Positions 8,650 to 19,897 are shown, counted from the first letter of the stretch. The stretch: 64,000 bases of DNA from an uncultured Gemmatimonadales bacterium (GCA_947259405.1 CAMYLY010000005.1:43515-107514); one strand, 5' to 3'. Numbers and translations are program-made. The notes: generated by a model from the sequence alone, not told the origin.

Positions 8650-8732
8650 TACCCGAGGCGTCGCACACGAACGATGACGACCGATACGCCCTGGGATCCC
8701 CCGGGGCGTTTGAGTACTAGGTAGAATTGAGC

Positions 8733-11582
8733 ATGCCACAGTTTGCCTCACGCCATCTCGGCCCTCGCCCCCATGACGTCGCGGCCATGTTGGAGACGAT
8801 CGGGTACTCCGACTTGGACGCCCTCATCGACGCCGCCGTCCCAACCGATATTCGCACGCCACAGTCCCTCGACCTACCGCCCGCCAGGAGCGAGCCAGAG
8901 GTGTTGCGTGATTTGCGGACGCTCGCTGGGAAGAACAAGGTCTTTCGCTCGTACATTGGCATGGGTTACGCCGATTGCATCGTGCCACCAGTGATTCTGC
9001 GAAATATCTTCGAGAATCCGGGATGGTACACGGCCTACACCCCGTACCAAGCAGAGATCGCGCAAGGCCGGCTGGAAGCTCTGCTCAACTTCCAAACCGC
9101 TGTTTCCGACCTGACGGCGCTCGAGGTGTCCAACGCCTCCCTTCTGGATGAGGGCACGGCCGCCGCCGAGGCTATGGCCATGGCGTTTGCACGCAAGAAG
9201 TCGCCGGCCAGGGCAGTGTTTCTGGTGGACCAGGGGTGTCATCCTCAAACGATTGGGGTGGTCGAAACGCGTGCACAGGCGCGCGGCATTGCGGTTGAGG
9301 TCGGTGACGCGTTCGCGATGACGTTCGGAGACGACATCATTGGCGTGCTGCTCCAGTACCCGGCGAGTGATGGACGGGTCGTCGACCTGAGCGCGGTAGC
9401 CGAGCAGGCCCACGCTGCGGGTGCACTCGTCATTGCGGCGTGCGACCTGCTGAGCCTGGCCTTGATCAAGCCGCCAGGCGAGTGGGGGGCCGATGTGGCG
9501 GTCGGGAACTCGCAGCGCTTTGGCGTGCCCCTCGGGTTTGGCGGTCCGCACGCTGCCTTCTTCGCCACTCACGATAAGTACAAACGGGTGCTTCCCGGCC
9601 GGGTCATCGGCGTCACCAAGGATCGGGCGGGACGACGCGCGTACCGCATGGCTCTGCAGACCCGCGAGCAACATATCCGGCGCGAAAAGGCGACCAGCAA
9701 CGTGTGCACCGCCCAGGTTCTGCTCGCCGTGATGGCGGGCGCGTACGCCGTGTACCACGGTCCGGACGGTATCCGCGCCATCGCTGCCCAGGTCCATCAA
9801 CGCGCAGCCAACCTGGCGCGGGCGCTACGCAACCTTGGCTTCGCCTTGGTGCATGACGCGTATTTCGATACCCTCGCTGTCGACGTCGGGGACCGAGCCA
9901 AGCGTATCCATGACGCCGCCACCGCACGGGGCATCAGTCTCCGCCCCCTGTCGGACTCGCAAATCGGCATCACGGTGGACGAGACAACGTCGCCAGCGGA
10001 TCTCGCGGATCTGATCGCGGTGTTCGGTGGCGGACCGGACGCGCTGGGCGACGACGACGGTTCAGCCATCCCCAGCAAGTTGGCCCGCACGAGCGCGTAT
10101 CTCACCCATGAGGTGTTCAACAGGCACCACTCCGAAACGGAGATGCTGCGGTATCTCAAGCGCCTCGAGAACCGCGATCTCTCGCTCGCGCATGCCATGA
10201 TTCCCCTCGGGTCATGCACGATGAAGCTGAATGCGACGACCCAGATGGCGGCGGTGAGTTGGCCGGAGTTCGCCGGCATCCACCCCTTCGCACCACGCGA
10301 TCAGTCAGCTGGGTACCAAGAAATGTTTCAGCAGCTCGAGACGCAGCTGGCGGAGATCACGGGCTTCGCGGGAGTCTCCCTGCAACCCAACGCTGGATCC
10401 CAAGGAGAGTTTTCAGGCCTCCTCGTGATCAAGGCATATCACGCAGCGCGTGGCGAAGGCCACCGCAACGTGTGCTTGATTCCCAAGAGCGCGCACGGCA
10501 CTAATCCGGCGAGCGCAGTGATGGCCGGGTTGAAGGTCGTTCCCGTGGCCACCGATGAGGCGGGAAACGTCGACATGGACGACGTCGCAGCCAAGATCGA
10601 GCGACACGGCCAGAATCTGGCGGCGCTCATGATCACGTATCCGTCCACGCACGGCGTCTTCGAGGCAACGATCACGGAGATCTGCATGGCAATCCATGAA
10701 GCCGGCGGCCAGGTATACATGGACGGTGCCAACCTCAATGCGCTCGTCGGGATCGCGCGCCCAGGCGAGATCGGCGCCGATGTCTGTCATTTGAACCTGC
10801 ACAAGACGTTTTGCATCCCGCACGGCGGGGGCGGACCAGGCATGGGACCGATCGCGGTCGCGGCTCACCTGGTTCCCTATCTGCCGGACCATCCGGTGGT
10901 TCCGCTCAATGTCCCTGCCTCCTGTGGGACGGTCTCGGCGGCGCCGTGGGGCAGCCCGTCCATCCTGCCGATTTCGTGGGCCTACATCGCGATGATGGGA
11001 CCCGACGGGCTGACGGAGGCAACCAAGGTCGCGGTGCTCAATGCCAATTACATCGCCAAGCGACTGGCAGGGCACTACGATCTCCTCTATGCCGGACAAA
11101 ACGGACTGATCGCGCACGAATGCATCATCGACACGCGACCGTTCAAGCAGGCGGTGGGAATCGATGTGGAAGACATCGCCAAGCGGCTGATGGATTATGG
11201 ATTCCACGCCCCGACCATCTCGTTTCCCGTCCCCGGGACGATGATGATCGAACCCACGGAGAGCGAGTCGAAGGAGGAGCTCGATCGCTTTTGTGACGCG
11301 ATGATCGCGATCCGCGAAGAGATCCGTGAGGTGGAACAGGGCACCGCCGACAGAGAGCGCAACCTGCTCACCATGTCTCCGCATACGCTTCAGGACGTAA
11401 TCGCCGACGTGTGGGATCGTCCCTATTCGCGCGAACGTGCAGCGTTTCCCGCGCAAGACACGCGTGAGGGCAAACTGTGGCCCGCGGTTGGCCGAGTGGA
11501 TGCTGCGTACGGGGATCGCCATCTCGTCTGCACCTGCCCTCCCATGGAGGAGTACGAGAACGAATTACAACCGGTGGGATGA
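8733..11582 (+). CDS. gcvP: Glycine dehydrogenase (decarboxylating), P protein, single chain
   Basis: A 949-residue PLP enzyme that decarboxylates glycine and passes the aminomethyl group to GcvH. Both halves are fused in one chain: an N-terminal copy starting [19 protein letters not shown] and the catalytic C-terminal half with [30 protein letters not shown], and the PLP lysine at about residue 691 in [16 protein letters not shown]. Many bacteria split this enzyme in two; here it is the long form. ATG at 8733 is preferred over the TTG two codons upstream. A TAGAAT hexamer ends six bases before the ATG but lacks a recognisable -35. Confidence 0.96.
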   Translation: MPQFASRHLGPRPHDVAAMLETIGYSDLDALIDAAVPTDIRTPQSLDLPPARSEPEVLRDLRTLAGKNKVFRSYIGMGYADCIVPPVILRNIFENPGWYTAYTPYQAEIAQGRLEALLNFQTAVSDLTALEVSNASLLDEGTAAAEAMAMAFARKKSPARAVFLVDQGCHPQTIGVVETRAQARGIAVEVGDAFAMTFGDDIIGVLLQYPASDGRVVDLSAVAEQAHAAGALVIAACDLLSLALIKPPGEWGADVAVGNSQRFGVPLGFGGPHAAFFATHDKYKRVLPGRVIGVTKDRAGRRAYRMALQTREQHIRREKATSNVCTAQVLLAVMAGAYAVYHGPDGIRAIAAQVHQRAANLARALRNLGFALVHDAYFDTLAVDVGDRAKRIHDAATARGISLRPLSDSQIGITVDETTSPADLADLIAVFGGGPDALGDDDGSAIPSKLARTSAYLTHEVFNRHHSETEMLRYLKRLENRDLSLAHAMIPLGSCTMKLNATTQMAAVSWPEFAGIHPFAPRDQSAGYQEMFQQLETQLAEITGFAGVSLQPNAGSQGEFSGLLVIKAYHAARGEGHRNVCLIPKSAHGTNPASAVMAGLKVVPVATDEAGNVDMDDVAAKIERHGQNLAALMITYPSTHGVFEATITEICMAIHEAGGQVYMDGANLNALVGIARPGEIGADVCHLNLHKTFCIPHGGGGPGMGPIAVAAHLVPYLPDHPVVPLNVPASCGTVSAAPWGSPSILPISWAYIAMMGPDGLTEATKVAVLNANYIAKRLAGHYDLLYAGQNGLIAHECIIDTRPFKQAVGIDVEDIAKRLMDYGFHAPTISFPVPGTMMIEPTESESKEELDRFCDAMIAIREEIREVEQGTADRERNLLTMSPHTLQDVIADVWDRPYSRERAAFPAQDTREGKLWPAVGRVDAAYGDRHLVCTCPPMEEYENELQPVG

Positions 11583-12349
11583 ACGAGCCGACATCGCTCG
11601 GGTCTACGAGTTGGGAGTACGCGATTGAACGCGCCGCACGATCCGGGGCGGAGAACATGGCGACCGACACTTGGCTCCTGCAGCACACAGAACCTGGCGT
11701 CGGTCGTTTACGTCTCTACCGCTGGAATCCGCCGTGTCTCTCGCTTGGCAGGAACGAGCCTGCGCTCCGCCGGTACGGTCGCGAGGCCGTGCGGACCCGC
11801 GGGTTGCCAGTGGTGCGCCGGCCCACCGGAGGCCGCGCCGTTTGGCACGAATCCGAGCTTACCTATGCCATCGCGGCCTCCGCCGATTTGTTCGGAACCC
11901 TTGCAGATACATACATTTGCATCCACCAGGTCCTCGCACGCGCGCTCCGCGACTGTGGTGCTGCGGTTGAGCTCGCCGTCCATCGGCCAGTGCAGCCCCT
12001 GGGCAGCGGTCCCTGCTTCGCCGCTCCGGTCGGCGGAGAGATCATCGGTGCGGACGGAAAGGTGGTCGGCAGTGCGCAGGTGCGGGAGGGATCCACATTT
12101 CTCCAGCACGGGTCAGTGCTGCTTGGGAACCGCCAAGAGGTAGTGTCGGAATTGATCGGCGATAACGCCATTCGCGCGGTAGCCGCGAACGAACTCGTCG
12201 ATCGTCAAATCGCATTCGAGGAGTTGGCCGAGGCCATCGTAGCCAACGCCCGTGACACATGGGGGGGATCGTGGACAGAACGAGCTTTCCGTACGCCGAA
12301 GGACCTCGTCGAGCATTTCCAGGACGACGACTGGACCTGGCGCCGTTGA
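11579..12349 (+). CDS. LipM/LplA-type octanoyl or lipoyl protein transferase
   Basis: A 256-residue biotin/lipoate-attachment-fold enzyme. It shows [21 protein letters not shown], then [13 protein letters not shown] with Cys146, and [11 protein letters not shown] with Lys161 followed by [10 protein letters not shown] cysteine in a CF.AP context followed by GSAQ.R is the pattern of LipM octanoyltransferases; LplA ligases have a similar fold but no such catalytic cysteine. I therefore favour acyl-ACP-dependent transfer of octanoate to GcvH, which is encoded just upstream, with lipoate ligase as the alternative. The start overlaps the gcvP stop (ATGA), so it is translated with gcvP. Confidence 0.82.
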   Translation: MNEPTSLGSTSWEYAIERAARSGAENMATDTWLLQHTEPGVGRLRLYRWNPPCLSLGRNEPALRRYGREAVRTRGLPVVRRPTGGRAVWHESELTYAIAASADLFGTLADTYICIHQVLARALRDCGAAVELAVHRPVQPLGSGPCFAAPVGGEIIGADGKVVGSAQVREGSTFLQHGSVLLGNRQEVVSELIGDNAIRAVAANELVDRQIAFEELAEAIVANARDTWGGSWTERAFRTPKDLVEHFQDDDWTWRR

Positions 12350-13995
12350 GACGAATCGGTGCCTTTGTGCTGGCCGGCGTCATCGCGACGGGCTGCCAGT
12401 CGGAGGGTGACTGCCCCACCGATTGGTGTGGGACAATCGTCGTCACCTCGGGCGCCGAAGGACAGACGCTCTTTCCGCCATCAATCGACGACGAAATCGA
12501 GATTTCGCTCAACGACTTGATCTTCGAGAAGCTCGCGGAGGTCGGCCCCTCGATGAACACGATCGGTGATGACCGGTTCATTCCGATCCTCGCGGAATCG
12601 TGGAGTTACCCGGATGCACAAACGATTCGGTTCAGCCTGAGCGACGACGCCCGGTGGCACGACGGGACATCGGTCACGGCTCGCGACGTGGCGTTCACGT
12701 TCGACGTGTATCGCGATCCGGTGGTCGCCTCGGGCGCTGCCGCGCGACTCCAGTTTGTCGAATCCGTCACCGCAGTGGACCACCGCACGGTCGACGTCGT
12801 GTTCGAACGACCCTATCCAGAGATGTTCTTTGACGCCGTGTTCCACGTTCGGATTATCCCAAGTCACATTTTAGGCAGCGTGCCACGCGACCAACTGGTT
12901 GCGCACGAGTTCGGGCGCGCACCAGTGGGAAGCGGACCGTTTCGGTTTGTCCGATGGAATGCTGCGGAATTCGTTGAACTCGCCGGCGACGAGTCCTATC
13001 ACCGTGGCCGCCCGGGCGTACCCCGAATCGTCTGGCGGTTTGCCGCTGGCGGACAACAGGCCCTGACGCAGCTCTTGGCCGGCGAGGCCGACGTCTTGAA
13101 TCCGGTAGTGCGCGCGGAGGATAAGAACCGCGTCGACGATGCGCCGGAGTTACGCACCATTCCGTATGCTGTGAATGTTTACGCATACGTCGTGTTCAAT
13201 CTGCGCGACTCCGACAATCGAGATGCCCCACACCCGCTGTTCGCCGATCCGCGGCTGCGGCGCGCCGTGGCCGAACTAGTCGACGTCGAGGCCGTGGTGC
13301 GAGGCGTGTTCGGGGAAGGCGCCCTGCCGGCCATCGGACCGCTGACGCCGATATTCGGTGAGTTGTACGAGTCGTTGACGCCGACACCGACGCTGACGGA
13401 CGACGCCCTACGGACGCTAGCGTCGCTCGGCTGGACCGACTCGGACGGAAACGGCGTGCTGGACAATGACGGGCAGGAAATGGCGTTCGATCTTCTCGTC
13501 CCGTCGTCGAGCGCGTCGAGGGTCCGTAGCGCCGAGATCCTCCAAGAGCAGCTCCGGGCGTTCGAGATTCAGGTCAACATCGTGGAGATGGAGTTCCAGG
13601 CATCCCTGGATCAGGTGCGGTCCGGCCGGTTCGACACGTTCTTCGGGGCCCTACAACATGACCCCAGTCCGTCGTCCGTCGCCGATGCTTGGACCGTGGA
13701 CGCCTTCGACGGGTTTAACTACGGCCGTTACACGAGTCATACGTTCGACAGCCTGGTTGCTGTTGGTCGGACGGCTGCCGATCCTGCCCAGTCGCGCGCA
13801 GCCTGGCGTGAAGCCCTGCAGACCGTGATCGATGACGCGCCGGCACTTTGGATCTACGTTCCGTCGGTTGCCGTGGCGGTCCACACCAGATTGGAGGACG
13901 TGACCATTCGGCCCGATCAATGGTCGGCCACCATGTGGCAGTGGCGGGTGAATCCTCAAAACCTCTTGGCACGGGACCTGATCGGCAGTAACTAG
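12346..13995 (+). CDS. Peptide-type ABC transporter substrate-binding lipoprotein (SBP family 5)
   Basis: A 549-residue family 5 solute-binding protein. It starts with a short lipoprotein signal ([17 protein letters not shown], lipid-bearing Cys17), followed by the family signature region ILAESWSYPDAQTIRFSL, DDARWHDGTSVTARDVAFTF and VGSGPFRFVRW. It would bind peptides, nickel chelates or related solutes on the outer face of the inner membrane. TTG at 12346 overlaps the stop of the preceding gene (TTGA) and gives exactly the lipoprotein signal; an upstream start at 12259 would bury it. The next four genes complete the transporter. Confidence 0.9.
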   Translation: MRRIGAFVLAGVIATGCQSEGDCPTDWCGTIVVTSGAEGQTLFPPSIDDEIEISLNDLIFEKLAEVGPSMNTIGDDRFIPILAESWSYPDAQTIRFSLSDDARWHDGTSVTARDVAFTFDVYRDPVVASGAAARLQFVESVTAVDHRTVDVVFERPYPEMFFDAVFHVRIIPSHILGSVPRDQLVAHEFGRAPVGSGPFRFVRWNAAEFVELAGDESYHRGRPGVPRIVWRFAAGGQQALTQLLAGEADVLNPVVRAEDKNRVDDAPELRTIPYAVNVYAYVVFNLRDSDNRDAPHPLFADPRLRRAVAELVDVEAVVRGVFGEGALPAIGPLTPIFGELYESLTPTPTLTDDALRTLASLGWTDSDGNGVLDNDGQEMAFDLLVPSSSASRVRSAEILQEQLRAFEIQVNIVEMEFQASLDQVRSGRFDTFFGALQHDPSPSSVADAWTVDAFDGFNYGRYTSHTFDSLVAVGRTAADPAQSRAAWREALQTVIDDAPALWIYVPSVAVAVHTRLEDVTIRPDQWSATMWQWRVNPQNLLARDLIGSN

Positions 13996-14969
13996 TGGCG
14001 CGATTCGTCGCGATCCGACTCGCCCAAGCGATCGCGATCGTGTTTCTGGTCGCGTCCCTGACCTTCATCCTCATTCACATCGCTCCAGGCGATCCCACGC
14101 GCAGCCTCACGGAGGCTCCGTCGGTCCCGCCGGACGTGCGCGCGCAATTGCGCACGAACTTCGGCCTCGACCGACCGCTGCTCGAGCAGTACGCCCGGTA
14201 CATCGGCAATCTGGCGACGGGCGATCTCGGTTACTCCTTTGCCGAGCACCGGGGGGTCGGGGCGGCGATCCTCGAACGTGTCCCAAATACACTGCTCCTC
14301 ACGGTCGCCGGCGTGCTCATCGCCTTTGGTCTCGGCGTTCCAATCGGCGCGCTGCAAGGGTGGCGAGCCGGATCCAAGACAGATCACACGCTCACGGTAA
14401 CGTCGCTCTTCTTCTATTCATTACCTGTGTTCTGGCTCGGGATCATGCTGCAATTGGGGTTGGGGCTGGGGATTGGCATCCTGCCGGTGTCCGGAGCGAT
14501 CGACCCGGTGACGCACGACAGTCTCCCCTGGATCGGTCGTGTCTGGGACCGCCTCGCGCACCTGCTTTTGCCGGCCATTACGCTCGGTTTGGTGGGGGCG
14601 GCGGCGTTCGCACGATTCCAGCGATCGGCCACACTCGACGCCGTGCTGCAAGATTTCGTTCGGACCGCACGCGGAAAGGGGTTGGCCGAACGCGTCATTC
14701 TGTTTCGTCACACCTTGCGAGCGGCACTGCTACCGACGATCACGCTCTTCGGGCTCACGTTCCCCATCCTCCTGTCGGGAGCCGTGCTCGTGGAGACGGT
14801 GTTCTCTTGGCCCGGGATGGGCCGACTCATCGTGGACTCAATCGCATCGCGAGACTATTACGTCGTGATCGGAACTGCGATCGTCTCTGCGTCGATGGTG
14901 GTGCTGGGGAACTTGTTAGCCGACGTGCTCTACTGGGTGGCCGATCCTCGCACGAGGCCCTCCGCGTAA
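13995..14969 (+). CDS. dppB: ABC transporter permease, DppB/OppB type
   Basis: A 324-residue inner-membrane permease with the N-terminal arrangement of the DppB family: first helix RLAQAIAIVFLVASLTFILIH followed by IAPGDP, and the LGLDRPL-like segment NFGLDRPLLEQY. The cytoplasmic coupling loop is VRTARGKGLAERVILFRH, where the EAA-like motif contacts the ATPases. Six membrane segments are visible. Its GTG start shares the last G of the upstream TAG. Confidence 0.93.
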   Translation: MARFVAIRLAQAIAIVFLVASLTFILIHIAPGDPTRSLTEAPSVPPDVRAQLRTNFGLDRPLLEQYARYIGNLATGDLGYSFAEHRGVGAAILERVPNTLLLTVAGVLIAFGLGVPIGALQGWRAGSKTDHTLTVTSLFFYSLPVFWLGIMLQLGLGLGIGILPVSGAIDPVTHDSLPWIGRVWDRLAHLLLPAITLGLVGAAAFARFQRSATLDAVLQDFVRTARGKGLAERVILFRHTLRAALLPTITLFGLTFPILLSGAVLVETVFSWPGMGRLIVDSIASRDYYVVIGTAIVSASMVVLGNLLADVLYWVADPRTRPSA

Positions 14970-15802
14970 TGTCACCCGTCGTGGTCCGCATCCTCCGAAC
15001 GACCCGGGCTCAAATCGCGTTTGGCGCCATTGCCGTCCTCACGGGTGGAGCGGTGCTCGCTCCGCTGATCGCGCCGTACGATCCCATTGCCCAGTTGGAC
15101 TTGGAGAACCTGCGATTGGCCGCGCCCTCGATGCGGCATTGGCTGGGTACCGACGACCTGAGTCGCGATCTGCTGAGCCGGATCATGTATGGGGCGCGCA
15201 TTTCGCTGGCCGTGGCCGCGCTGTCCGTCACCCTGTCCGTCGTGTGCGGCACGGCTGTGGGACTGGCGGCGGGCCTTGGCGGCAAGACCGTCGACGCGCT
15301 GCTCATGCGTTTGGTCGACACCGCACTGTCCGTCCCGCGCCTCATCCTCCTGATCGTCGTGCTCGCGTTTTGGTCGCAGATCAGTATTCCACTATTGGTA
15401 GTCGTGCTCGGGCTGACGAGTTGGTTCGACACGAGCCGACTGGTCCGTGCCGAGGTTTTGTCGCTTCGGGAGCGCGCATTCTATCAAGCCGCTGTGGCAG
15501 CAGGCGCACCGACGGCTCGGATGGTCCGGCTCCATGTCCTGCCCAATGTGGCGGGCCCGATCATCGTCGCCGCAACGCTGGGCATCGGGCAGATGATCCT
15601 CGTGGAGGCCGGGTTGTCGTTCTTGGGGATTGGCATTGCCCGCCCCACGCCATCGTGGGGAAGGATGATCGCAGAGAGTCAGGAGGTCATGGTGAACGCG
15701 TGGTGGACGGCGGCCTTCCCAGGATGCGCAATTCTCGTCACGGTGCTCGCCTTCAGCTTGCTCGGTGACTCACTCCGCGACGCGCTCGACCCCAGAGCAT
15801 GA
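14969..15802 (+). CDS. dppC: ABC transporter permease, DppC/OppC type
   Basis: A 277-residue inner-membrane permease, partner of the DppB-like subunit. It has the DppC signatures HWLGTDDLSRDLLSRIMYGARISL near residue 45-70, the coupling loop YQAAVAAGAPTARMVRLHVLPN, and SFLGIGIARPTPSWGRMI near the C-terminus. ATG at 14969 overlaps the TAA of the upstream permease by one base. It ends four bases into the next ATPase gene. Confidence 0.93.
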   Translation: MSPVVVRILRTTRAQIAFGAIAVLTGGAVLAPLIAPYDPIAQLDLENLRLAAPSMRHWLGTDDLSRDLLSRIMYGARISLAVAALSVTLSVVCGTAVGLAAGLGGKTVDALLMRLVDTALSVPRLILLIVVLAFWSQISIPLLVVVLGLTSWFDTSRLVRAEVLSLRERAFYQAAVAAGAPTARMVRLHVLPNVAGPIIVAATLGIGQMILVEAGLSFLGIGIARPTPSWGRMIAESQEVMVNAWWTAAFPGCAILVTVLAFSLLGDSLRDALDPRA

Positions 15803-16788
15803 CTCCGTTACTAGACGTCCGAGATCTCACGGTCGAATTCGACACGGCCGACGGGCACGCCCTCGCGGTGGACCGCGTCTCGTTTCACATCGCGGCAGGC
15901 GAAACACTGGGAATCGTCGGTGAGTCGGGATGTGGCAAGACGGTTACGGCCCTGTCGATCCTCCGGCTCCTCGACGACGAGGCCGTGACGTCCCCATCGA
16001 GCGCGATCGTCTTCGACGGAACGGATATTCGCCGGCTCGACGGAGAGGCGTTGCGGGCCGTGCGCGGGGCGAAGATCGCAATGGTCTTTCAGGAGCCTGG
16101 GACAAGCCTCAATCCGGTGCTGACCATCGGGTCGCAGATCACCGAAGCCCTGCATGCCCACCGCACTATCGACACGGGGGCGGCGCGCGCGCGCGCCATC
16201 GCGTTGCTGGACCTCGTCGGAATCCCCGACGCTGCCAGCCGATTCACCGCCTATCCGCACCAACTCAGCGGTGGGATGCAACAGCGCGTGATGATAGCAA
16301 TGGCCCTGTCCTGCGAACCACAACTGCTCATCGCCGACGAGCCCACCACGGCCCTCGACGTTACGATCCAGGCACAAATCCTCGAACTCCTGCAGGCGTT
16401 GAAGGGCCGGCTCGGCATGGCCATGTTGCTGATCACGCATGATCTGGGCGTTGTCGCGGGTAGCGCCGACCGTGTGGCCGTCATGTATGGAGGCCAAATC
16501 GTGGAACAGGCCGCCACGCGGGAGCTATTCCGCAATCCGCAGCATCCGTATACTCGCGCGCTCCTCGATGCCATCCCGCGACTCGACGTGGTCACGCCGC
16601 GACTCCCCGCCATCGCGGGAGCCGTTCCGCCCGCGACCGCGTGGCCCGCTGGATGTCGCTTTCACCCGCGTTGTTCACAGGTCTTGGATCGGTGCTCAAC
16701 TGACGTGCCACCCACGTTCGTGCTCGCACCGTCGCATTTCAGTCGCTGTTGGCTCGCCGATACATCGCCGGGATCCCGTGATGGCTGA
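15799..16788 (+). CDS. dppD: ABC transporter ATPase, DppD/OppD type
   Basis: A 329-residue ATPase of the peptide importer. Walker A is GESGCGKT, the signature is [10 protein letters not shown], Walker [14 protein letters not shown] and the switch histidine LITHDLGVV. The C-terminal oligopeptide-type extension contains the two-cysteine [15 protein letters not shown] stretch. It starts with ATG overlapping the previous stop (ATGA). Confidence 0.94.
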   Translation: MTPLLDVRDLTVEFDTADGHALAVDRVSFHIAAGETLGIVGESGCGKTVTALSILRLLDDEAVTSPSSAIVFDGTDIRRLDGEALRAVRGAKIAMVFQEPGTSLNPVLTIGSQITEALHAHRTIDTGAARARAIALLDLVGIPDAASRFTAYPHQLSGGMQQRVMIAMALSCEPQLLIADEPTTALDVTIQAQILELLQALKGRLGMAMLLITHDLGVVAGSADRVAVMYGGQIVEQAATRELFRNPQHPYTRALLDAIPRLDVVTPRLPAIAGAVPPATAWPAGCRFHPRCSQVLDRCSTDVPPTFVLAPSHFSRCWLADTSPGSRDG

Positions 16789-17761
16789 CGTGCTCGTCGA
16801 CGCTCGACGCGTTACGAGAGACTTCCGCTCCGCTGGGGACATCTTCCGTCGCCCGCAGACCATTCGCGCGCTCGACAGGGTCGACCTCACCGTGGCTCGA
16901 GGTGAGACGGTTGCCGTCGTCGGTGAGAGCGGCAGCGGCAAGTCCACCTTGGGTCGCATTCTCCTCCGCCTGCTCGACCCTACGGACGGAACCGTGAATT
17001 TCGACGGCGTCGACGTCTTTGCCCTCAAGCGCGAGCCACTTCGGCAACTTCGCCGCCGGATGCAGATCGTCTTTCAGGACCCATACGGCTCTCTCAACCC
17101 GCGGATGCGAGTCGGCGATGCGGTCGGTGAACCGCTCGAGATCCACAGACTCGCTGCGGGCGCGGACCTCGAACGCCGCGTTCGAGATCTCTTCGCGGAG
17201 GTGGGTCTCGATCCATCCTATGTCGGCCGGTTCCCGCACGAACTGTCCGGTGGCCAACGTCAGCGCGTTGGCATCGCGCGCGCGCTGGCTGTGGCGCCGG
17301 ATTTCGTCGTCCTCGACGAACCGGTGTCGGCGCTCGATGTGTCGGTGCAGGCGCAGGTGCTGAATCTGCTCGCCGATCTGCGCGATCGGCGGTCGCTGAC
17401 CTACCTGTTCATCGCGCACGACCTGGCCGTGGTGAAGCATCTGGCAAACAGGGTCGTCGTGCTGTATCTGGGACAGGTCATGGAACAGGGCCCCGTGGCA
17501 CCCCTGTACGACGCTCCTCTGCACCCGTACACTTCAGCGCTTCTCGACGCGGTCCCGACACCCGATCCCGACGCGACACGCGAGCAGACTACGCTCCGTG
17601 GTGACATCGCGTCGTATGCCGGCGTGGGGTGTGTGTTCGCTCCGCGGTGTATGCACCAAAAGAAGGACGACCGGTGCTTTTCCGAGCGTCCAGCGCTCCG
17701 GCCCTTCGCCGAGCAACGCATGGCCGCCTGTCATTACGCTGACGATCCAGCGAAGGAGTGA
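16781..17761 (+). CDS. dppF: ABC transporter ATPase, DppF/OppF type
   Basis: A 326-residue second ATPase of the importer. Walker A is GESGSGKST, the signature [11 protein letters not shown], Walker [17 protein letters not shown], and the C-terminal extension has [20 protein letters not shown] at 16781 lies inside the last codons of dppD, so the two ATPases are translationally coupled. With the binding protein and two permeases this completes a five-gene transporter. Confidence 0.94.
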   Translation: MADVLVDARRVTRDFRSAGDIFRRPQTIRALDRVDLTVARGETVAVVGESGSGKSTLGRILLRLLDPTDGTVNFDGVDVFALKREPLRQLRRRMQIVFQDPYGSLNPRMRVGDAVGEPLEIHRLAAGADLERRVRDLFAEVGLDPSYVGRFPHELSGGQRQRVGIARALAVAPDFVVLDEPVSALDVSVQAQVLNLLADLRDRRSLTYLFIAHDLAVVKHLANRVVVLYLGQVMEQGPVAPLYDAPLHPYTSALLDAVPTPDPDATREQTTLRGDIASYAGVGCVFAPRCMHQKKDDRCFSERPALRPFAEQRMAACHYADDPAKE

Positions 17762-17764
17762 CGC

Positions 17765-19264
17765 GTGAACGTCTATCTGTTCGTGGTGATTCTCTATCCC
17801 ATCATTCTCCTCAGCGTCAGCCTGTGGCGGTCGCGTTCGGTGAAGAGTCACGAAGATTTCATGGTGGCGGGGCGCAACGTACCAGTGGCCTTGCTGGTGG
17901 GCACGCTCGTATGCACCTGGATCGGGTCAGGTTCGCTCTTTGGCGGCGCCGGACTGGCGTACCGTTCCGGGATCGCCGAGCTGTGGTTCTCGTTCGGTGG
18001 GTGGATGGGCCTCATCGTTGCCTACTTCCTCGCGGGTCGCGTGCGGCGAATTGCCCAATACACGGTCCCGGATCTCCTCGAACAGCGCTACAATGCGGCA
18101 GCGCGGCTCCTGGGTACTCTCGCCATCGTACTAGCGTATGTGACGATTGCGGCCTACCAGTTTCGTGGCGGCGGGTGGATTCTCTCCATCGTCACTGACG
18201 GGCGAATCACACCCGAGGTGGGCATCTTCATCACGGCAGGAACCATCGTGGTGTTCACCGCGGCTGCCGGGATGATGTCGATCGTTACGGTCGACGTGTT
18301 CAACGGGATCATCATCACGTTGGGCGTGTTGTTCGCATTACCGTACATGGTGTTTCAGGTTGGCGGCGTGTCGGCAGTGATCGACGGGCTCCCCGACACC
18401 CACACGACCGTGCTCGGTGGGCACAACGTGCTCTGGGTGCTCGGGGTCGCAATGCCAACGTTCCTGTTGATCCTCGGGGAAAGCGGCATGTATCAGAAGT
18501 TCTTCTCTGCCAAAGATTCCAACGCGGCGCGACAGGCAGTGCTGGGGATGGTCGGAGGCATCGTCGTCATCGAGACCGCGTTGGCGTTCCTGGCCATCGT
18601 GGGGCGTGCTGCATTTCCCGACCTCGCCGAAAGCACGAACGTTGTCGGCCGCGCAGCCTCAGAGACGGTCATCCTGTTCATCGCACGCAACGGGCTCCCC
18701 ATGATCGGAGGAGCGATTTTGCTGGCGTCGGCGGTCGCTATCGTGCTGTCGACTGGTAATACGTTCCTGCTCGTCCCATCGACCAACGTGAGCCGCGACA
18801 TCTACGAACGCTTCATCAACCCGGAGGCGTCCGAAGCCAAGAAGTTGAACGTGCAGCGTACGTTCGTCGTGATTTTCGGGGGACTCGGTCTCGTACTGCT
18901 CACTCAGTTCGAGAGCGTGCTCGCGATGGCTCTGTATGCGTACTCGCTGGTAGGTGCGAGTCTCACGCCGGCGCTGCTTGCCGCCTTCCTGTGGAAACGC
19001 GTCACACCCCAGGGAGGCGTGGCGTGTATTGCCGGTGGACTCGGCAGCATCGTGGGCATCCGTCTGTTGGATCGCCTCGGTGTCGGCTTCACGATGACGC
19101 TAGGCGGTACAGAATTCGACTTCGCGAGCAGCGACTACATCGTCATCCCGGGTGTGTTGTTTTCCATGGGACTGATGATCCTCGTGAGCCTACTCACGCC
19201 GCCGTCTCCGGAAGCACAATGGAAGCCCTTCTTCAGTGCAGGGGACGCAGAAACGGCCGGCTAA
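17765..19264 (+). CDS. Sodium:solute symporter family transporter
   Basis: A 499-residue SSS-family membrane protein with about 13 helices, starting with a periplasmic short N-terminus and YLFVVILYPIILLSVSLW. Family marks include SHEDFMVAGRNVP, GTLVCTWIGSGSLFGGAGLAY at helix 2 and the glycine-rich helix 5 region. It would import a solute (amino acid, sugar, vitamin or organic acid) with sodium. It starts with GTG three bases after the peptide importer, so it probably belongs to the same transcript. The substrate is not deducible. Confidence 0.9.
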   Translation: MNVYLFVVILYPIILLSVSLWRSRSVKSHEDFMVAGRNVPVALLVGTLVCTWIGSGSLFGGAGLAYRSGIAELWFSFGGWMGLIVAYFLAGRVRRIAQYTVPDLLEQRYNAAARLLGTLAIVLAYVTIAAYQFRGGGWILSIVTDGRITPEVGIFITAGTIVVFTAAAGMMSIVTVDVFNGIIITLGVLFALPYMVFQVGGVSAVIDGLPDTHTTVLGGHNVLWVLGVAMPTFLLILGESGMYQKFFSAKDSNAARQAVLGMVGGIVVIETALAFLAIVGRAAFPDLAESTNVVGRAASETVILFIARNGLPMIGGAILLASAVAIVLSTGNTFLLVPSTNVSRDIYERFINPEASEAKKLNVQRTFVVIFGGLGLVLLTQFESVLAMALYAYSLVGASLTPALLAAFLWKRVTPQGGVACIAGGLGSIVGIRLLDRLGVGFTMTLGGTEFDFASSDYIVIPGVLFSMGLMILVSLLTPPSPEAQWKPFFSAGDAETAG

Positions 19265-19830
19265 GACTTGCCCATCCGCTTTTTGAGTTCGCGGAGCTGA
19301 TCTTCGGCCACGTCTTCGCGGGCTTGCCGGTCCATCCGTGATTTGAGGAGACTGTCGTCGACGTCCGTTTCCGGCCGAGCGCCGCCGGCCGCCTCGACGT
19401 TCCGCCAGGCTGATTCCACGCTCCGCGCCGCGTCACCCGTCACGCGATCCCGCTCGGCCGATTTGAGCTGGGACTTCATGTCGTCATACTCGCGTTCGGC
19501 GAGCTGGAGCTCTTTGCTTTGCGCGGTGAGTTTCTCTTCCAGCACACGCACACGCTCTTCGTGCTTCGCCACGAACTGATCAGCGACTTCGACCGTCTCC
19601 TGGTCATCGATCTCGGCGGCAAGCCGACGACGGCGCGAGGCGTCTTCGAGCTGGGTTCGCTCATGCGCCAGGCGACGTTCCGTCTGTTGCACACCCTCTC
19701 GCATGGCCTCAATGGAGGCCCGCGCATCGATCACTGCTTCGCGCATCTTCGAATAAAGACCGCGCGAGTCCTCCGGCGGGGTCGCAGCGTCCAAGGCCGC
19801 GTTGATCGCGGCGCGAAGGCGTTCAAACAT
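19261..19830 (-). CDS. PspA/IM30-like coiled-coil protein
   Basis: A 189-residue, highly charged, almost entirely helical protein. It starts MFERLRAAINAALDAATPPE, then has long heptad-rich coiled coil (EAMREGVQQTERRLAHERTQ onward) and ends RELKKRMGKS. Length and charge pattern resemble a shortened PspA/Vipp1 protein, which protects the inner membrane. Sequence similarity by eye is modest, so this is a family-level guess. It converges on, and overlaps by four bases, the symporter gene. Confidence 0.65.
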   Translation of the reverse strand: MFERLRAAINAALDAATPPEDSRGLYSKMREAVIDARASIEAMREGVQQTERRLAHERTQLEDASRRRRLAAEIDDQETVEVADQFVAKHEERVRVLEEKLTAQSKELQLAEREYDDMKSQLKSAERDRVTGDAARSVESAWRNVEAAGGARPETDVDDSLLKSRMDRQAREDVAEDQLRELKKRMGKS

Positions 19831-19897
19831 CGGGACAGCCAGCCATGGCGGTACGATAACCGTTGGCGGGGAAACGGGTCAAGCAGCCCAAGGAACG

